From an uncultured Maribacter sp. (lineage in GTDB: Bacteria > Bacteroidota > Bacteroidia > Flavobacteriales > Flavobacteriaceae): a stretch of 64,000 bases of DNA. The notes beneath the pieces are model-generated. The model was not told where the DNA came from and did no database searches. It saw nothing but the letters and a program-made list of their open reading frames with translations. The stretch is from positions 620,001-684,000 of the forward strand of contig CANMKG010000002.1 in the NCBI GenBank assembly GCA_947498505.1. The letters run 5' to 3'. The stretch's first letter is position 1; the number at the start of each line of letters is the position of its first letter. Shown here in pieces: positions 45,050 through 54,997 of this stretch. The translations under genes and the position numbers were made by a program.

Positions 45050-45083
45050 ACAAAGAGCTGCGCTATTAGTAGCTCTTTGTTTT
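45050..45083 (+). terminator. Hairpin with short T-run after susD
   Basis: ACAAAGAGCT (45050-45059) pairs perfectly with AGCTCTTTGT (45071-45080), loop of 11 bases, followed by TTTAAAT. It lies between susD and the GH3 gene and is probably a partial terminator or 3'-end stabiliser that gives more susCD than enzyme mRNA. Confidence 0.6.
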
Positions 45084-45109
45084 AAATATAAAACTTCTAA
45101 TAAAAGTAG

Positions 45110-47377
45110 ATGAGAGGTAACAGAGTGTATGACAAACATTTATCATTAAAAAAGAACCATTTTCTTCAAAAGTATGTGGTTTTTAGTTTGGGTATTATGT
45201 TTTTAGTCATAAGGCTTAATGGGCAAACTAAGAATAATGTATTTTCTATTAGTAATGATGTAAAAGTAAAAACAATCATTTCTAAAATGACATTAGAAGA
45301 AAAAGTACACCAACTAGCTACACAATACCCTAATGCTAACATGAGGCTTCAAATTCCAAATATTAGTGCTAATGAGTGTCTTCATGGTATTAAAATGGAT
45401 CAAGCTACAGTTTTTCCTCAGGCTATAGCTATGGCATCCACTTGGGATCAAGGTTTAATAGAACGCATGGGGCATGTGGTTGCTGAAGAATCTCGTGCTT
45501 TTGGTATCCACCAATGTTATACGCCTATGTTAGCGGTAGTGCGTGATGTACGCTGGGGACGTACCGAAGAAAGTTATGGAGAAGACCCCTATTTAGTTGG
45601 AAAAATTGGAGCTTCTTATATAAAAGGGCTTCAAGGAATGGGCGTACAACGTTTTGATGAAAATCATATTATTGCTACAGCAAAACACTTTGTAGCAGAT
45701 GGTGAGCCTATGGGAGGAGATAATGGTGCAGCCATGGATATATCAGATTATAACTTGCACAATGTTCATTTATACCCTTTTAAATTAGCAATAGAAGAGG
45801 CTAGAGTTGGTGCTATTATGCCTGCACACCATTTGCTTAATGGTATTCCTTGTCATGCTAATAAATATATAATGAATGATATTCTTAGAGATGAATTTAA
45901 ATGGGACGGTCTTGTTGTTTCAGATAATGGAGACATGAGATCGTTACATCGCGTATTTAATTATTCTCCAAGCTGGAAAGATGCCGCTAAAAAAGGTTTA
46001 GAAGCTGGTATCCATCAAGAATTAGCGCTTTTTCAAAATTGGAATGAGCAACGTATGTTTGGAGAGCATCTTATTGAAGCTGTAAATGAAGGCTCTATAG
46101 CTATGGATTTAGTTGATAATGCTGTTGTACATGTTTTGAGGGCCAAATTTCAAATGGGATTATTTGATAATGATATTTTTAAAGACGAAAAGTTTGATGT
46201 AATAAAACATCCCAATAATGGAGACCCTGAAAAAATTTCGCAACATGATGCAGAGATGTTTAAAAAGGCACTTTATGTAGGTATTCCTAAAAAGAATTGG
46301 AAAAAAACTGTTTTTGATAAGCAACACAATGACCTAGCTCTGGAAGTTGCTCATAAGGCTATGGTATTGTTAAAGAACGAAAACCAAATATTACCGCTTT
46401 CTAAAGAAAAGTATAAGAAAATTGCCGTTATAGGTCCAAATGCAAATTCTATGCGCTTAGGTGGGTATTCACCAGATATTCCTAGGTATTACATTAGTAT
46501 TTATGAGGGGATTAAAAACTATGTCGGAAGAGCTTCAACTGTGAATTTTGCTGAAGGTTGCGATTTTAATGACACAACAGATAAGATAGATGAAGCCGTT
46601 GCTTTAGCAAAACAATCAGATATCGTTATTTTGGCTATTGGAGGTTCAGAGGAGACCTGTCGTGAAAATCAAGATGTAGACGATTTACATCTTCCAGAAA
46701 ATCAGCAATTACTAGAAAAAGCTATAAAGGAAGCTGGTATTCCTTATGTGGTTGTACTGTTAAATGGAAGACCACTTTCTATTGAGTATACTAAAGAAAA
46801 TGCACCAGCTATTATAGAAGGATGGTATTTAGGGCAGGAAACAGGCAAAGCCGTTGCTAACGTTCTTTTTGGTGATGTAAATCCATCTGGTAAATTACCT
46901 ATTTCTTTCCCCAGAAACGCTGGTCAAGCACCACTTTTTTATAATAAATTAGAAACAGGTCGTCCAAGAAATATTTATAAATCGGATTATACACCTCTTT
47001 ATTCTTTTGGATACGGATTGAGCTATACAACTTTTGAAATAGGTGCACCTAAATTAGAAAAAAGCACTATTTCTGTAAATGGAAATACGACTGTGTCAGT
47101 ATCTGTTAAAAACACAGGTAAATATGAAGGTGAAGAAGTTGTCCAATTATACATTCGTGATTTAATTTCAGAACGGGTAAGGCCCGCAAAAGAATTACGA
47201 AATTTTAAACGTGTTAGCTTAAAACCTGGCGAAATAAAAACGGTTACGCTTAATATAGGAAAACAACAATTGGAATATTGGAATGAAGGAAAATGGGAAG
47301 TTGAACCTGGTACTTTTAAAGTTATGGTAGGATCAGGATTAGAAAATATAAAAGTAATTAATTTAACTGTAGAGTAG
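45110..47377 (+). CDS. Glycoside hydrolase family 3 enzyme
   Basis: The 755-residue protein has a signal segment (about 20-40), a GH3 TIM-barrel domain (about 50-355) with WGRTEESYGEDPYLV and AKHFVADGEP, and the nucleophile Asp272 in LVVSDNGDM. The second GH3 domain (about 415-620; VLLKNENQILPLS) and a C-terminal fibronectin-III-like domain (from about 670; VKNTGKYEGEEVVQLYIRD) follow. It would cleave terminal beta-glycosides (glucose, xylose or similar) from imported oligosaccharides in the periplasm. SGxSE-type acid/base residues are not clear to me, so the exact specificity is open. Confidence 0.93.
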   Translation: MRGNRVYDKHLSLKKNHFLQKYVVFSLGIMFLVIRLNGQTKNNVFSISNDVKVKTIISKMTLEEKVHQLATQYPNANMRLQIPNISANECLHGIKMDQATVFPQAIAMASTWDQGLIERMGHVVAEESRAFGIHQCYTPMLAVVRDVRWGRTEESYGEDPYLVGKIGASYIKGLQGMGVQRFDENHIIATAKHFVADGEPMGGDNGAAMDISDYNLHNVHLYPFKLAIEEARVGAIMPAHHLLNGIPCHANKYIMNDILRDEFKWDGLVVSDNGDMRSLHRVFNYSPSWKDAAKKGLEAGIHQELALFQNWNEQRMFGEHLIEAVNEGSIAMDLVDNAVVHVLRAKFQMGLFDNDIFKDEKFDVIKHPNNGDPEKISQHDAEMFKKALYVGIPKKNWKKTVFDKQHNDLALEVAHKAMVLLKNENQILPLSKEKYKKIAVIGPNANSMRLGGYSPDIPRYYISIYEGIKNYVGRASTVNFAEGCDFNDTTDKIDEAVALAKQSDIVILAIGGSEETCRENQDVDDLHLPENQQLLEKAIKEAGIPYVVVLLNGRPLSIEYTKENAPAIIEGWYLGQETGKAVANVLFGDVNPSGKLPISFPRNAGQAPLFYNKLETGRPRNIYKSDYTPLYSFGYGLSYTTFEIGAPKLEKSTISVNGNTTVSVSVKNTGKYEGEEVVQLYIRDLISERVRPAKELRNFKRVSLKPGEIKTVTLNIGKQQLEYWNEGKWEVEPGTFKVMVGSGLENIKVINLTVE

Positions 47378-47397
47378 TTTGTAAGAAAAGTAACTTT

Positions 47398-49455
47398 ATG
47401 AGATTTAGTAATTTAAATAAGCAATTTCTAAAAGTAGTGAATTTAGCTGCTTTTGGGGTGTTTTTTATCAATATAATGTGTCTTGGGCAATCTGAAGATA
47501 AGATTCAATTTAAAAATAAAAAAGACCTTGTTTTTGGTGGCCAGTTTAAAGATTTAATTCTTCCAATGCCGATAATTAATGGCCTTGAAACCGAAGGCAT
47601 ATGGGGAAATAAAAATGTTGTTCCTCGTGATAAAGATAATGGCATTGAGGATAATGAGTGGTGCTATTGGGGAGGAAACCCTATACTTGGAAATGATGGT
47701 AAATACCATATTGCAATATGCAGATGGCCAGAAAATAAAGGGCATCATGGTTGGTTTAATTCTGAGGTGGCACACTGTGTCTCTAATAACCCAATAGGAC
47801 CTTATAAAATTACAAATACAATTGTTCAAAAAGGTCATAACCCAGAAGTTATTAAAATGCCCGATGGCAGTTTTGTATTACATGTTTTAGGTTCAAGGGT
47901 TTTTAAGGCTAACAATATGGAAGGCCCTTGGGAGCCATTTGGTAAATTAAAACTTGATGTAAGAGGGTTTAGACAAAACGATAGGTTTGGTTCGAACCTT
48001 ACTTCTGAGTTTAGACCTGATGGAAGCATAATAATGATGAAAAAAGATGGAGATGTAACAATTTCAAGAGATGGAATGTTAGGACCTTACAAAATGATGT
48101 CTATTAATAATTATACTAGATCAACGGGCTATCCTGAAGATCCGGTAATTTGGAGAAGTAGGCATCAGTATCATGCAATATACAATCACGCGCAAGATCG
48201 TAAAAGTGGTTACATGCGTTCTATTAACGGTATTCATTGGAAAAACGAAGCTGGCTTGCCCTATGATGCTTCTACTACTTTTTATACTGATGGTACAAAG
48301 AACAGTTGGTATAAGTTTGAAAGACCAAAAGTCCTTCAAGATTCTTTAGGTAGAGCATCTCATCTTTCTTTGGCTATTATGGACGTGGCCAAAAGTGAAG
48401 ATAAAGGAGGTGACAATCATAGTTCTAAAAACATGATTATGCCACTTGTATTGGAGAAACTTATTACTATACTAAATGAAGAACTCATAACCCATAAAAC
48501 AAAAAAAATCAGACTTAAAATTAAGGCTGAAAATGGATTTAATCCTCAAGAAGATTTGGATATAAAATCATTACGTTTTGGCTCTGATCAACTTGTAAAT
48601 TATGGTGGGGGTTGTAAGGCAACAAGTGTAAAAAATGAAGGAAAAGATTTAATTATCACCTTTAAAGGACAAAATGGAATTAACCATCGAGACTTCGACT
48701 TTAAGTTAATAGGAAAAACGAAAGATAAAAATCTTATATATGGTTATGCGCTTCTTCCTGGTAGGTCAATAAAAGAGGAAGCACTTATTCTGCTTCCTAT
48801 TAGAATAAATGATGTAAATGGTAGAAAAGTAATTGAAAGTGGAGTTGAAAACGCAGGACTCTCACAATCGAAAAACTTTAAGGTCGAAATTCGAGAATAC
48901 AGCAGAACTGGACTTCGAATTGTAAAAACGGTTGACTTTGCCCCTCTCTCTTCATATGAAAGCAAAAAGATAAGTGTTTCTCTTGATGATTCTGATTCCG
49001 CTAATTATGAATATGAGATGGTAGTTCTTGGTGATAAAAACTATGATGAATTTTGGAAAAAGGTTGATGAAACTAATAGTGCAGTTGTGTTTTCTGGAAA
49101 TTGGAAAAAAAGAGAAAAAGAAGATAAAACCTGTTTTTTAAATAACGAAATGATAAGCAATACCATTGGTGATACGGTAGAATTTATTTTTACCGGTACA
49201 AGAGCAAAAGTATATGGAAAACTAGGGCGTAAAGTTGGCTCGTACGATGTGTATATCGATGGTGAATTTATAGAGAAAATAAGGTGTGGTTGGAGGCCAA
49301 TGTCTCAATCTCCTATTTATCAAACAGGTGTGTTAAATGCTGGAAAACATATCTTGAAATTGGTTAAATCTAAGTCTGAATATATGGGAGAGGTTACGAT
49401 AGATGCATTCGCTTATGAATCCGTGCCTGCTATTTGGAAAAAGACCGAACTTTAA
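47398..49455 (+). CDS. GH43-like five-bladed propeller protein with C-terminal jelly-roll
   Basis: The 685-residue protein has a signal peptide ending near LGQSED. Residues 40-340 look like a five-bladed beta-propeller of the GH43/GH117 kind (WGGNPILGNDGKYHI, GHNPEVIKMPDGSFVLHV, GYPEDPVIW), though I cannot place it in a family. A middle part (about 345-540) looks like a beta-sandwich. The C-terminal 120 residues (VFSGNWKKREK ... GSYDVYIDGEFIEKIRCGW) resemble a galactose-binding-like or CBM fold. It lies between GH3 and the decayed gene in the PUL. It probably cleaves or binds the target glycan; candidate catalytic carboxylates are not certain. Confidence 0.65.
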   Translation: MRFSNLNKQFLKVVNLAAFGVFFINIMCLGQSEDKIQFKNKKDLVFGGQFKDLILPMPIINGLETEGIWGNKNVVPRDKDNGIEDNEWCYWGGNPILGNDGKYHIAICRWPENKGHHGWFNSEVAHCVSNNPIGPYKITNTIVQKGHNPEVIKMPDGSFVLHVLGSRVFKANNMEGPWEPFGKLKLDVRGFRQNDRFGSNLTSEFRPDGSIIMMKKDGDVTISRDGMLGPYKMMSINNYTRSTGYPEDPVIWRSRHQYHAIYNHAQDRKSGYMRSINGIHWKNEAGLPYDASTTFYTDGTKNSWYKFERPKVLQDSLGRASHLSLAIMDVAKSEDKGGDNHSSKNMIMPLVLEKLITILNEELITHKTKKIRLKIKAENGFNPQEDLDIKSLRFGSDQLVNYGGGCKATSVKNEGKDLIITFKGQNGINHRDFDFKLIGKTKDKNLIYGYALLPGRSIKEEALILLPIRINDVNGRKVIESGVENAGLSQSKNFKVEIREYSRTGLRIVKTVDFAPLSSYESKKISVSLDDSDSANYEYEMVVLGDKNYDEFWKKVDETNSAVVFSGNWKKREKEDKTCFLNNEMISNTIGDTVEFIFTGTRAKVYGKLGRKVGSYDVYIDGEFIEKIRCGWRPMSQSPIYQTGVLNAGKHILKLVKSKSEYMGEVTIDAFAYESVPAIWKKTEL

Positions 49456-49502
49456 AGAGAACCCGGCAAAACGTATAATTAAATCAAAACAGGTAGAGAT
49501 TT

Positions 49503-50007
49503 ATGAATAGTTTGAGACACATTATTATATTCATTTTGGTGATGTATGTTAGCTCATGTCAATCGTTTCAGGAGTCTGAAGAAATAGACCTGCCAGAAAA
49601 CTGTGATGTTGTTTAGGAGTCTCAGAGTAAAAATGCGTCTGAATCAATGCCTCTTGGAGGTGGTGATGTAGGACTAAACGTTTGGGTTGAAAATAATGAA
49701 ATACTATTTTATATAGGCCAGTCGGGAACACTTGATGAAAACAATCAAATGCTAAAAACATGGAAGAGTTAGAATAAAAATGGAACCCAATCCTTTTGTT
49801 GGAGCTAAATCATTTAGTCAAAAGCTAAATCTACATACTGGTGATATTACAATAGAAACAACTAGTGCTGATAATAACGTAAAAGTTAATCTTTGGGTCG
49901 ACGTTTTTAATCCAGTTGTTCATGTTAAAACTAATTACGAGAAGCCTGTAAACATCACCGCCATATACGAAACATGGCGGAGCATAGAAAAAAGGATATT
50001 CAAATAG
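49503..50007 (+). pseudogene. Decayed DUF5703 glycan-utilisation gene
   Basis: The reading begins MNSLRHIIIFILVMYVSSCQ, a lipoprotein signal, and then matches the N-terminus of DUF5703 proteins (ESMPLGGGDVGLNVWVENN; EILFYIGQSGTLDENN). A TAG interrupts at 49614-49616, the frame shifts around 49750-49762 (continuing GRVRIKMEPNPF in another frame), and the homology stops after YETWRS with a TAG at 50005. Full-length members are several hundred residues longer, so this is a truncated, frameshifted remnant. It lies within the PUL between the propeller gene and GH97, implying that the locus has lost one enzyme. Confidence 0.75.
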
Positions 50008-50041
50008 CAAAAAAGTTTAATTAAAATAAGAGGTAATTGCA

Positions 50042-51955
50042 ATGAAGTTTATAAAACAAATATTCTCGTTTATTACATTTTTTACACTTTTCGTGGCTTG
50101 TAAAGAAGAGCCACTTCAAATGGAAAGCCCAGATGGTAATTTGGAGATATATTTTGACGTATCGAAAAAATCTCTATCGATTACACAACTTTTCAAAGGT
50201 GATACTATAATTCATAAATCTCCTTTGGGGTTAGTTCTAAATAACTCAGATGTTTTAAAAAACTTCAAACTAACGAAAACTGAAAAGCAAAATTTTAAAG
50301 AAACATGGAAGCCAGTAATAGGCAAATCAAAAGAAATTGAAAATAGTTATAACGAGTTAACCTTTTATGGTGTAAGTAATGACGAAAGCCCTACTCAATT
50401 TAACGTTGTTGTAAGATGTTATAATGATGGTTTTGCTTATCGTTATAATATTCCAAAACAAGAGGATAAGGATTCTATTCAAATCAATAGTGAATCAACT
50501 AAGTTAGATTTCAAATCAGATTTTACTTTTTGGGGTTATAATGGAGAACACCACAATATAGGACCATTAAAATGGGCTAAAAGTAAAGACACCATTTATA
50601 AAATACCTTTGGTTACCAAATTTAATGCAGAAACATATGTGGGCATACATGAAGCCGAAATTATTAGGTATGCTCCTTTTGAAATTATAAAGAACACCGC
50701 TGATAATTTGGCAGGCATAAATGTAAAAGAAACCGAGGATAAGCTGCCAGTAAAAACTTCTTGGAGAACTTTTATTTTGGGAGAAACTCCTGGAGATTTA
50801 GTAAATTCTAATCTATTAGTTAATCTTAATGAACCTTGCAAAATTGATGATACCTCTTGGATAAAGTCTGGTCGGGCAGTTTGGGACTGGAGAGTTTGGG
50901 GTTACAAATCTGACGATGGATTTGAGTATGGTTTAAATACTAAATCGCATTATAGGTTTATCGATTTTGCCGCGGAAAACAATATTCAATACTTATTAAT
51001 AGATGCAGATTGGTATGGTCCTGAATTTGAACAAAATTCAGACCCTACAAAAGCTCGAGAAGGAATCAACATTGAAAGCTGTATGGAATATGCCAAGAAA
51101 AAAGGCATAGGTGTGGTGTTGTACCTTAATGATGTTGGGGCAAAAAAATATGGTTTAGAACGTATTTTAAAGCAATTTTCTGATTGGGGCGCGGTAGGTG
51201 TTAAATATGGCTTTATGAGAGGCTCTATAGAAAACAAAGTACGCCATACCAGAAATGTAGTAGAGCTATGTGCTAAATATAAATTGATGGTTAACTTTCA
51301 TGATGGACCCATTCCGCCAAGTGGAGATGATAGAACTTGGCCTAATTTAATAACAAAAGAATTTTGCCACTCTCAAGCGGATGCATTACGCTCTTATTAT
51401 CCTGAAACTATTGTAACTACAACTTTTGTAAATATGATGACCGGGGCAATTGACAATTGCGATGGCTGGTTTGATTTTAATAATAGTATAGAAAGAGTAA
51501 GAGTTTTTCAAGAAATACCAGGAACAGTAGCTGCGGAAGTAGCTAAACTCATTGTGGTATATACGGGAATGAATATTATGCCCGACGCACCGGAAGAATA
51601 CCTGAGGAAAGACGATTTATTTGACTGCATTAGAAAAATGCCTGCGCAATTTGATAGTTTTAAAGTTATTGATGGTGAAATTGGGGAGTACATAGTTGTC
51701 GCGAGACGGGCTGGAGAAAACTGGTTTGTTGGAGCTCTTACAAACCGTGACCAACGTGAGTTGAATTTAGATTTAAACTTTTTGTCTGATAATGAGAATT
51801 ATAAAATTACAGTTTATGAAGATACAGAAACTACACATTTTTTAGAGGAGAGAGAAAGTTATAAAATAAGAACGCTTGAGGTAAAAAAAGGAGATAACAT
51901 TGAGTTACAATTAGCTAAAGGAGGAGGAGCTTCACTTTATATTGAAAAAATATGA
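50042..51955 (+). CDS. Glycoside hydrolase family 97 enzyme
   Basis: The 637-residue protein is a lipoprotein (LFVACKEE, Cys20). It has the N-terminal GH97 beta-sandwich (about 25-265; MESPDGNLEIYFDV), the TIM barrel (about 280-530; YLLIDADWYGPE, GIGVVLYLNDVG) and a C-terminal beta domain. At the place where retaining members have the Asp nucleophile (GVKVDF), this protein has GVKYGF (386-391), a Gly, so it is more likely an inverting type or a variant; that rests on my recall of the motif. GH97 enzymes remove alpha-glucose or alpha-galactose. Its neighbour GH29 follows after 54 bases. Confidence 0.9.
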   Translation: MKFIKQIFSFITFFTLFVACKEEPLQMESPDGNLEIYFDVSKKSLSITQLFKGDTIIHKSPLGLVLNNSDVLKNFKLTKTEKQNFKETWKPVIGKSKEIENSYNELTFYGVSNDESPTQFNVVVRCYNDGFAYRYNIPKQEDKDSIQINSESTKLDFKSDFTFWGYNGEHHNIGPLKWAKSKDTIYKIPLVTKFNAETYVGIHEAEIIRYAPFEIIKNTADNLAGINVKETEDKLPVKTSWRTFILGETPGDLVNSNLLVNLNEPCKIDDTSWIKSGRAVWDWRVWGYKSDDGFEYGLNTKSHYRFIDFAAENNIQYLLIDADWYGPEFEQNSDPTKAREGINIESCMEYAKKKGIGVVLYLNDVGAKKYGLERILKQFSDWGAVGVKYGFMRGSIENKVRHTRNVVELCAKYKLMVNFHDGPIPPSGDDRTWPNLITKEFCHSQADALRSYYPETIVTTTFVNMMTGAIDNCDGWFDFNNSIERVRVFQEIPGTVAAEVAKLIVVYTGMNIMPDAPEEYLRKDDLFDCIRKMPAQFDSFKVIDGEIGEYIVVARRAGENWFVGALTNRDQRELNLDLNFLSDNENYKITVYEDTETTHFLEERESYKIRTLEVKKGDNIELQLAKGGGASLYIEKI

Positions 51956-52009
51956 TGTGAAGTTAATTTCGAAAAGGATAAATTAATAACAAAGTAAATT
52001 AAAGGTAAA

Positions 52010-53551
52010 ATGAAATATATTTTTCTAAGAGGATTATTTTTTGTCCTAATAACGTCTTGTACTGAACAAAAAAAGAAACAAGAAATTAAAGAGACTACAA
52101 TTCAAGCTTTTGAACCTACAATAAAATCTCTTCAAAATTATGAATGCCCAGAATGGTTTAGAGATGCAAAATTAGGAATCTATATGCATTGGGGAGCTTA
52201 TTCTGTGGCGGAACAAGGAGAATGGTATGCTAGAAAACTTTATATGGAAGATAAAAAGGAATATAAATACCATTTAGAAAACTACGGGCATCCTTCGGAG
52301 TTTGGGTATAAAGATTTTATTCCTATGTGGAAAGCGGAAAATTTTAACCCTGATAAATTGGTAGGCTTGTTTAAAAAAGCGGGGGCAAAATATTTTACAC
52401 CATGTGCAGTACATCATGATAATTTTGATTTATGGAATTCTAAACATCAAAAATGGAACGCTGTAAATATGGGACCTAAAAAGGATATAGTTGGTATGTG
52501 GAGAGAAGCAACTTTAAAACAAGGGCTGCGTTTTGGAGTTACTACCCATGTTTCTCGTAGCTATAGTTGGATGAATACAGCTAATTTTAGCGACACGAAA
52601 GGACCTAAAAAAGGAGTTCCTTACGATGGAGCACAAGGATTAGGACAAGGCTTATATCCACCAAAACATGATGATACTTATAATAGAGCGCCATATAATC
52701 CACCTAAAGAATGGCGTGATTTATGGAAAAAAAGAATGATTGACTTGATAGATAACTATCACCCAGATTTACTTTATTTTGATTGTGCAGTTCCTTTTAG
52801 AGGGGACGATAAAGGAAATACTGGTATGGAGGTTATTTCTCATTTATATAACCATTCTATTAAGCAGCATAACGGAAAACAAGAAGCGGTTATGAATATA
52901 AAGGAGCGCCCTTGGCAAGGTCTATATGCTGACGGTATGGCTACTTTAGATTTTGAGAGAGGAAAAGCATCTGGTATTCTTCCAGACCCTTGGCAAACGG
53001 ATGATTCCATTGGACCTTGGGGTTACCGTAAAGGGGCGGACTATATGACTGCCGATGCTGTAATTGATAAATTTATTGATATAGTAAGTAAAAATGGTAA
53101 CATGTTATTAAATGTGCCAATTAAAGCAGACGGTACGCTTGATGAAGAAACTACACAGGTTTTAGAAGGTATGGGGCGTTGGATGGATGTTAACGGCGAG
53201 GCTATATACGGGTCACGTCCTTGGTATAGATTTGGAGAAGGAAGAACAAATCAAATACCGCATCATATAATAAATTCTCCTTATAAAAGTACTGACATTC
53301 GCTTCACTACGAACAATGGATTCTTATATGCCATTGTTTTAGATTGGCCAGGCAATGGAGAAGAGGTTCTTATAGAAAACATTACACTAATGAATACCAG
53401 AATAGAAGCTGTTGAAAGTGTTACGATGTTGGGACGTGATGAAAAAATTGAATGGAATCAACACCCAGATGGATTGAAGATTACAATGCCAAATTCTAAT
53501 ACAGGAGAATTTGCATATACGTTTAAAATAAAATTTCAAAAAAATATATAA
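52010..53551 (+). CDS. GH29 alpha-L-fucosidase
   Basis: The 513-residue lipoprotein (VLITSCTEQ, Cys17) has GH29 hallmarks: LGIYMHWGAYSV (near 55-66), the PCAVHHDNFDLWNS segment with the conserved histidines (about 131-144) and the nucleophile Asp258 in PDLLYFDC. The strand that normally carries the YYSxxEW motif here reads GVTTHVSRSYSWM, a variant that I associate with a divergent GH29 subgroup. It would cleave terminal alpha-fucose. It ends the PUL operon and is convergent with the cytochrome gene, with 60 bases between. Confidence 0.93.
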   Translation: MKYIFLRGLFFVLITSCTEQKKKQEIKETTIQAFEPTIKSLQNYECPEWFRDAKLGIYMHWGAYSVAEQGEWYARKLYMEDKKEYKYHLENYGHPSEFGYKDFIPMWKAENFNPDKLVGLFKKAGAKYFTPCAVHHDNFDLWNSKHQKWNAVNMGPKKDIVGMWREATLKQGLRFGVTTHVSRSYSWMNTANFSDTKGPKKGVPYDGAQGLGQGLYPPKHDDTYNRAPYNPPKEWRDLWKKRMIDLIDNYHPDLLYFDCAVPFRGDDKGNTGMEVISHLYNHSIKQHNGKQEAVMNIKERPWQGLYADGMATLDFERGKASGILPDPWQTDDSIGPWGYRKGADYMTADAVIDKFIDIVSKNGNMLLNVPIKADGTLDEETTQVLEGMGRWMDVNGEAIYGSRPWYRFGEGRTNQIPHHIINSPYKSTDIRFTTNNGFLYAIVLDWPGNGEEVLIENITLMNTRIEAVESVTMLGRDEKIEWNQHPDGLKITMPNSNTGEFAYTFKIKFQKNI

Positions 53552-53611
53552 AAGATTCTAGCCCTTCTTAGGTTTAAATTTTGTGCCTAGAATAGTGCCA
53601 ATTGATTTTTT

Positions 53612-54994
53612 TTATCCAATGTTTATAACCAGATAAGGTTTTCTTTTTTTGACTTCTAAAACCTCGTCCGGACTAATTAAAGTTTTCCAGGCATAAATTT
53701 TCTTAAGTTTTGGCAATGCCTCTAAAGTGTTTAAACCTTGGTTAGTAATCTTTGTTCCATAAAGGTTGATAGTAGTTAAGTTTTTTAATGTGGAAATTTT
53801 TTTTAAACCTTCATCAGTAATTGGGTTAGAATTTAAATTAAGAAGTTGTAAACTTTCTAGTTTACTAATAGTAGTTAAATCTTCGTCTGTTATATTTACA
53901 TCACTAACATCTAACCATACAAGCTGTTCTCTTAATTTAACCAAATCTTCCAAGTTTTTTTTGGTAATGGATTTACCGGGATTTAATTTTACATCCAATA
54001 GGTTACTGGTATTACTAAGCGTTTTAATAATAAACCCTTGCGCAATTAAAGAGTTAATTGCTTCTGTATTCCCTGGAGGTACCTTTTTAAGCAATTCAGA
54101 CTCCTTTTTTGGATTAAGCCCAAGTACGTTTGCAATTTGAGACTTGTTCTCATTTATTAGATTCATACCAGCAATAATTCCGGAAGGGTTGGCCCCATTT
54201 AAAATCCATATTTTTAGAACGTTTATTTCTTCTTTAGACAATGGAGTTTTGCCTTCGGGAGGCATATAGTCTTCATGATTAATTGGTAAGGTAATTCTAT
54301 TAATCAATTCACTTTTTTCTAAATTACCAGCAACTACTGTGTTTTTGTTTTTTCCACCCTTTAGAATTAAATCAAAAGAGTTCAGCATTAAATCTCCTTT
54401 TCGTTTATCGTGACCATGACAACTGATGCATTTTTTTCTTAAAATTGGTTTTACTACATCTAAAAAAATATCAGCAGAATCTAATATAGCTACAGGAGGC
54501 CTTTCTTTTTCTTTTGGAGGTAATCCGGCTATTTTTCTCAAAGGTTCTGGAGCGTACTGGGTTAAATATGTTGAACCATGTGTTAAGTTACCTCCCAAAT
54601 GTCCTGCGATACCAAGTCCCATGAAGAGAATAAGCAGGATTGCAGAATATAAGTAGGATGAATTTTCTATCCTTTTCCAAACTGTGATACCAAAAGTTAA
54701 AATTGCAATTAAAGCCACCAATAACCCCATCCATTTGTGGTTATTTAAAGTATCCAAATTATATCCTCCTTGAAGAGAAAGCATATATCCCAGAATACAT
54801 GAAAGTACGGCTCCAATGGCGCCCAATGCAAGCGCAAAAGGAACGGCATTATTTAAATAAACGTGTTTTTCGTTTTTTGAAGCAAAATGCATAATCATCC
54901 CTATAAATAGGAAACCAATAGGAAAATGAACTATTAAAGGATGAAATCTTCCAATAAAAATGATGATGTCTGCTACTTCTACTGTATGTTCCAT
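53612..54994 (-). CDS. DUF2231 membrane cytochrome with leucine-rich repeats
   Basis: The 460-residue protein has four membrane helices in the first 130 residues (DUF2231; GRFHPLIVHFPIGFLFIGM), a planctomycete-type cytochrome C domain with one haem site CISCHG (189-194) and the conserved MPPEGKTPLS, and a C-terminal leucine-rich-repeat part (about 330-450; LQLLNLNSNPITDEGLKKIS). It is an inner-membrane c-type cytochrome, perhaps the quinol-side partner of the other proteins in this cassette. It is the last of four genes, separated by 3 bases from the beta-propeller gene. Confidence 0.85.
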   Translation of the reverse strand: MEHTVEVADIIIFIGRFHPLIVHFPIGFLFIGMIMHFASKNEKHVYLNNAVPFALALGAIGAVLSCILGYMLSLQGGYNLDTLNNHKWMGLLVALIAILTFGITVWKRIENSSYLYSAILLILFMGLGIAGHLGGNLTHGSTYLTQYAPEPLRKIAGLPPKEKERPPVAILDSADIFLDVVKPILRKKCISCHGHDKRKGDLMLNSFDLILKGGKNKNTVVAGNLEKSELINRITLPINHEDYMPPEGKTPLSKEEINVLKIWILNGANPSGIIAGMNLINENKSQIANVLGLNPKKESELLKKVPPGNTEAINSLIAQGFIIKTLSNTSNLLDVKLNPGKSITKKNLEDLVKLREQLVWLDVSDVNITDEDLTTISKLESLQLLNLNSNPITDEGLKKISTLKNLTTINLYGTKITNQGLNTLEALPKLKKIYAWKTLISPDEVLEVKKRKPYLVINIG

Positions 54995-54997
54995 AAG

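Noticed and set aside
53555-53593. Inverted repeat ATTCTAG/CTAGAAT between GH29 and the cytochrome gene
   Set aside because: The stem is only 7 bp with a 25-base loop; too weak to call a terminator.
53766-54140. Open frame opposite the leucine-rich repeats
   Set aside because: It arises from the repeat-rich coding strand; the product looks random.
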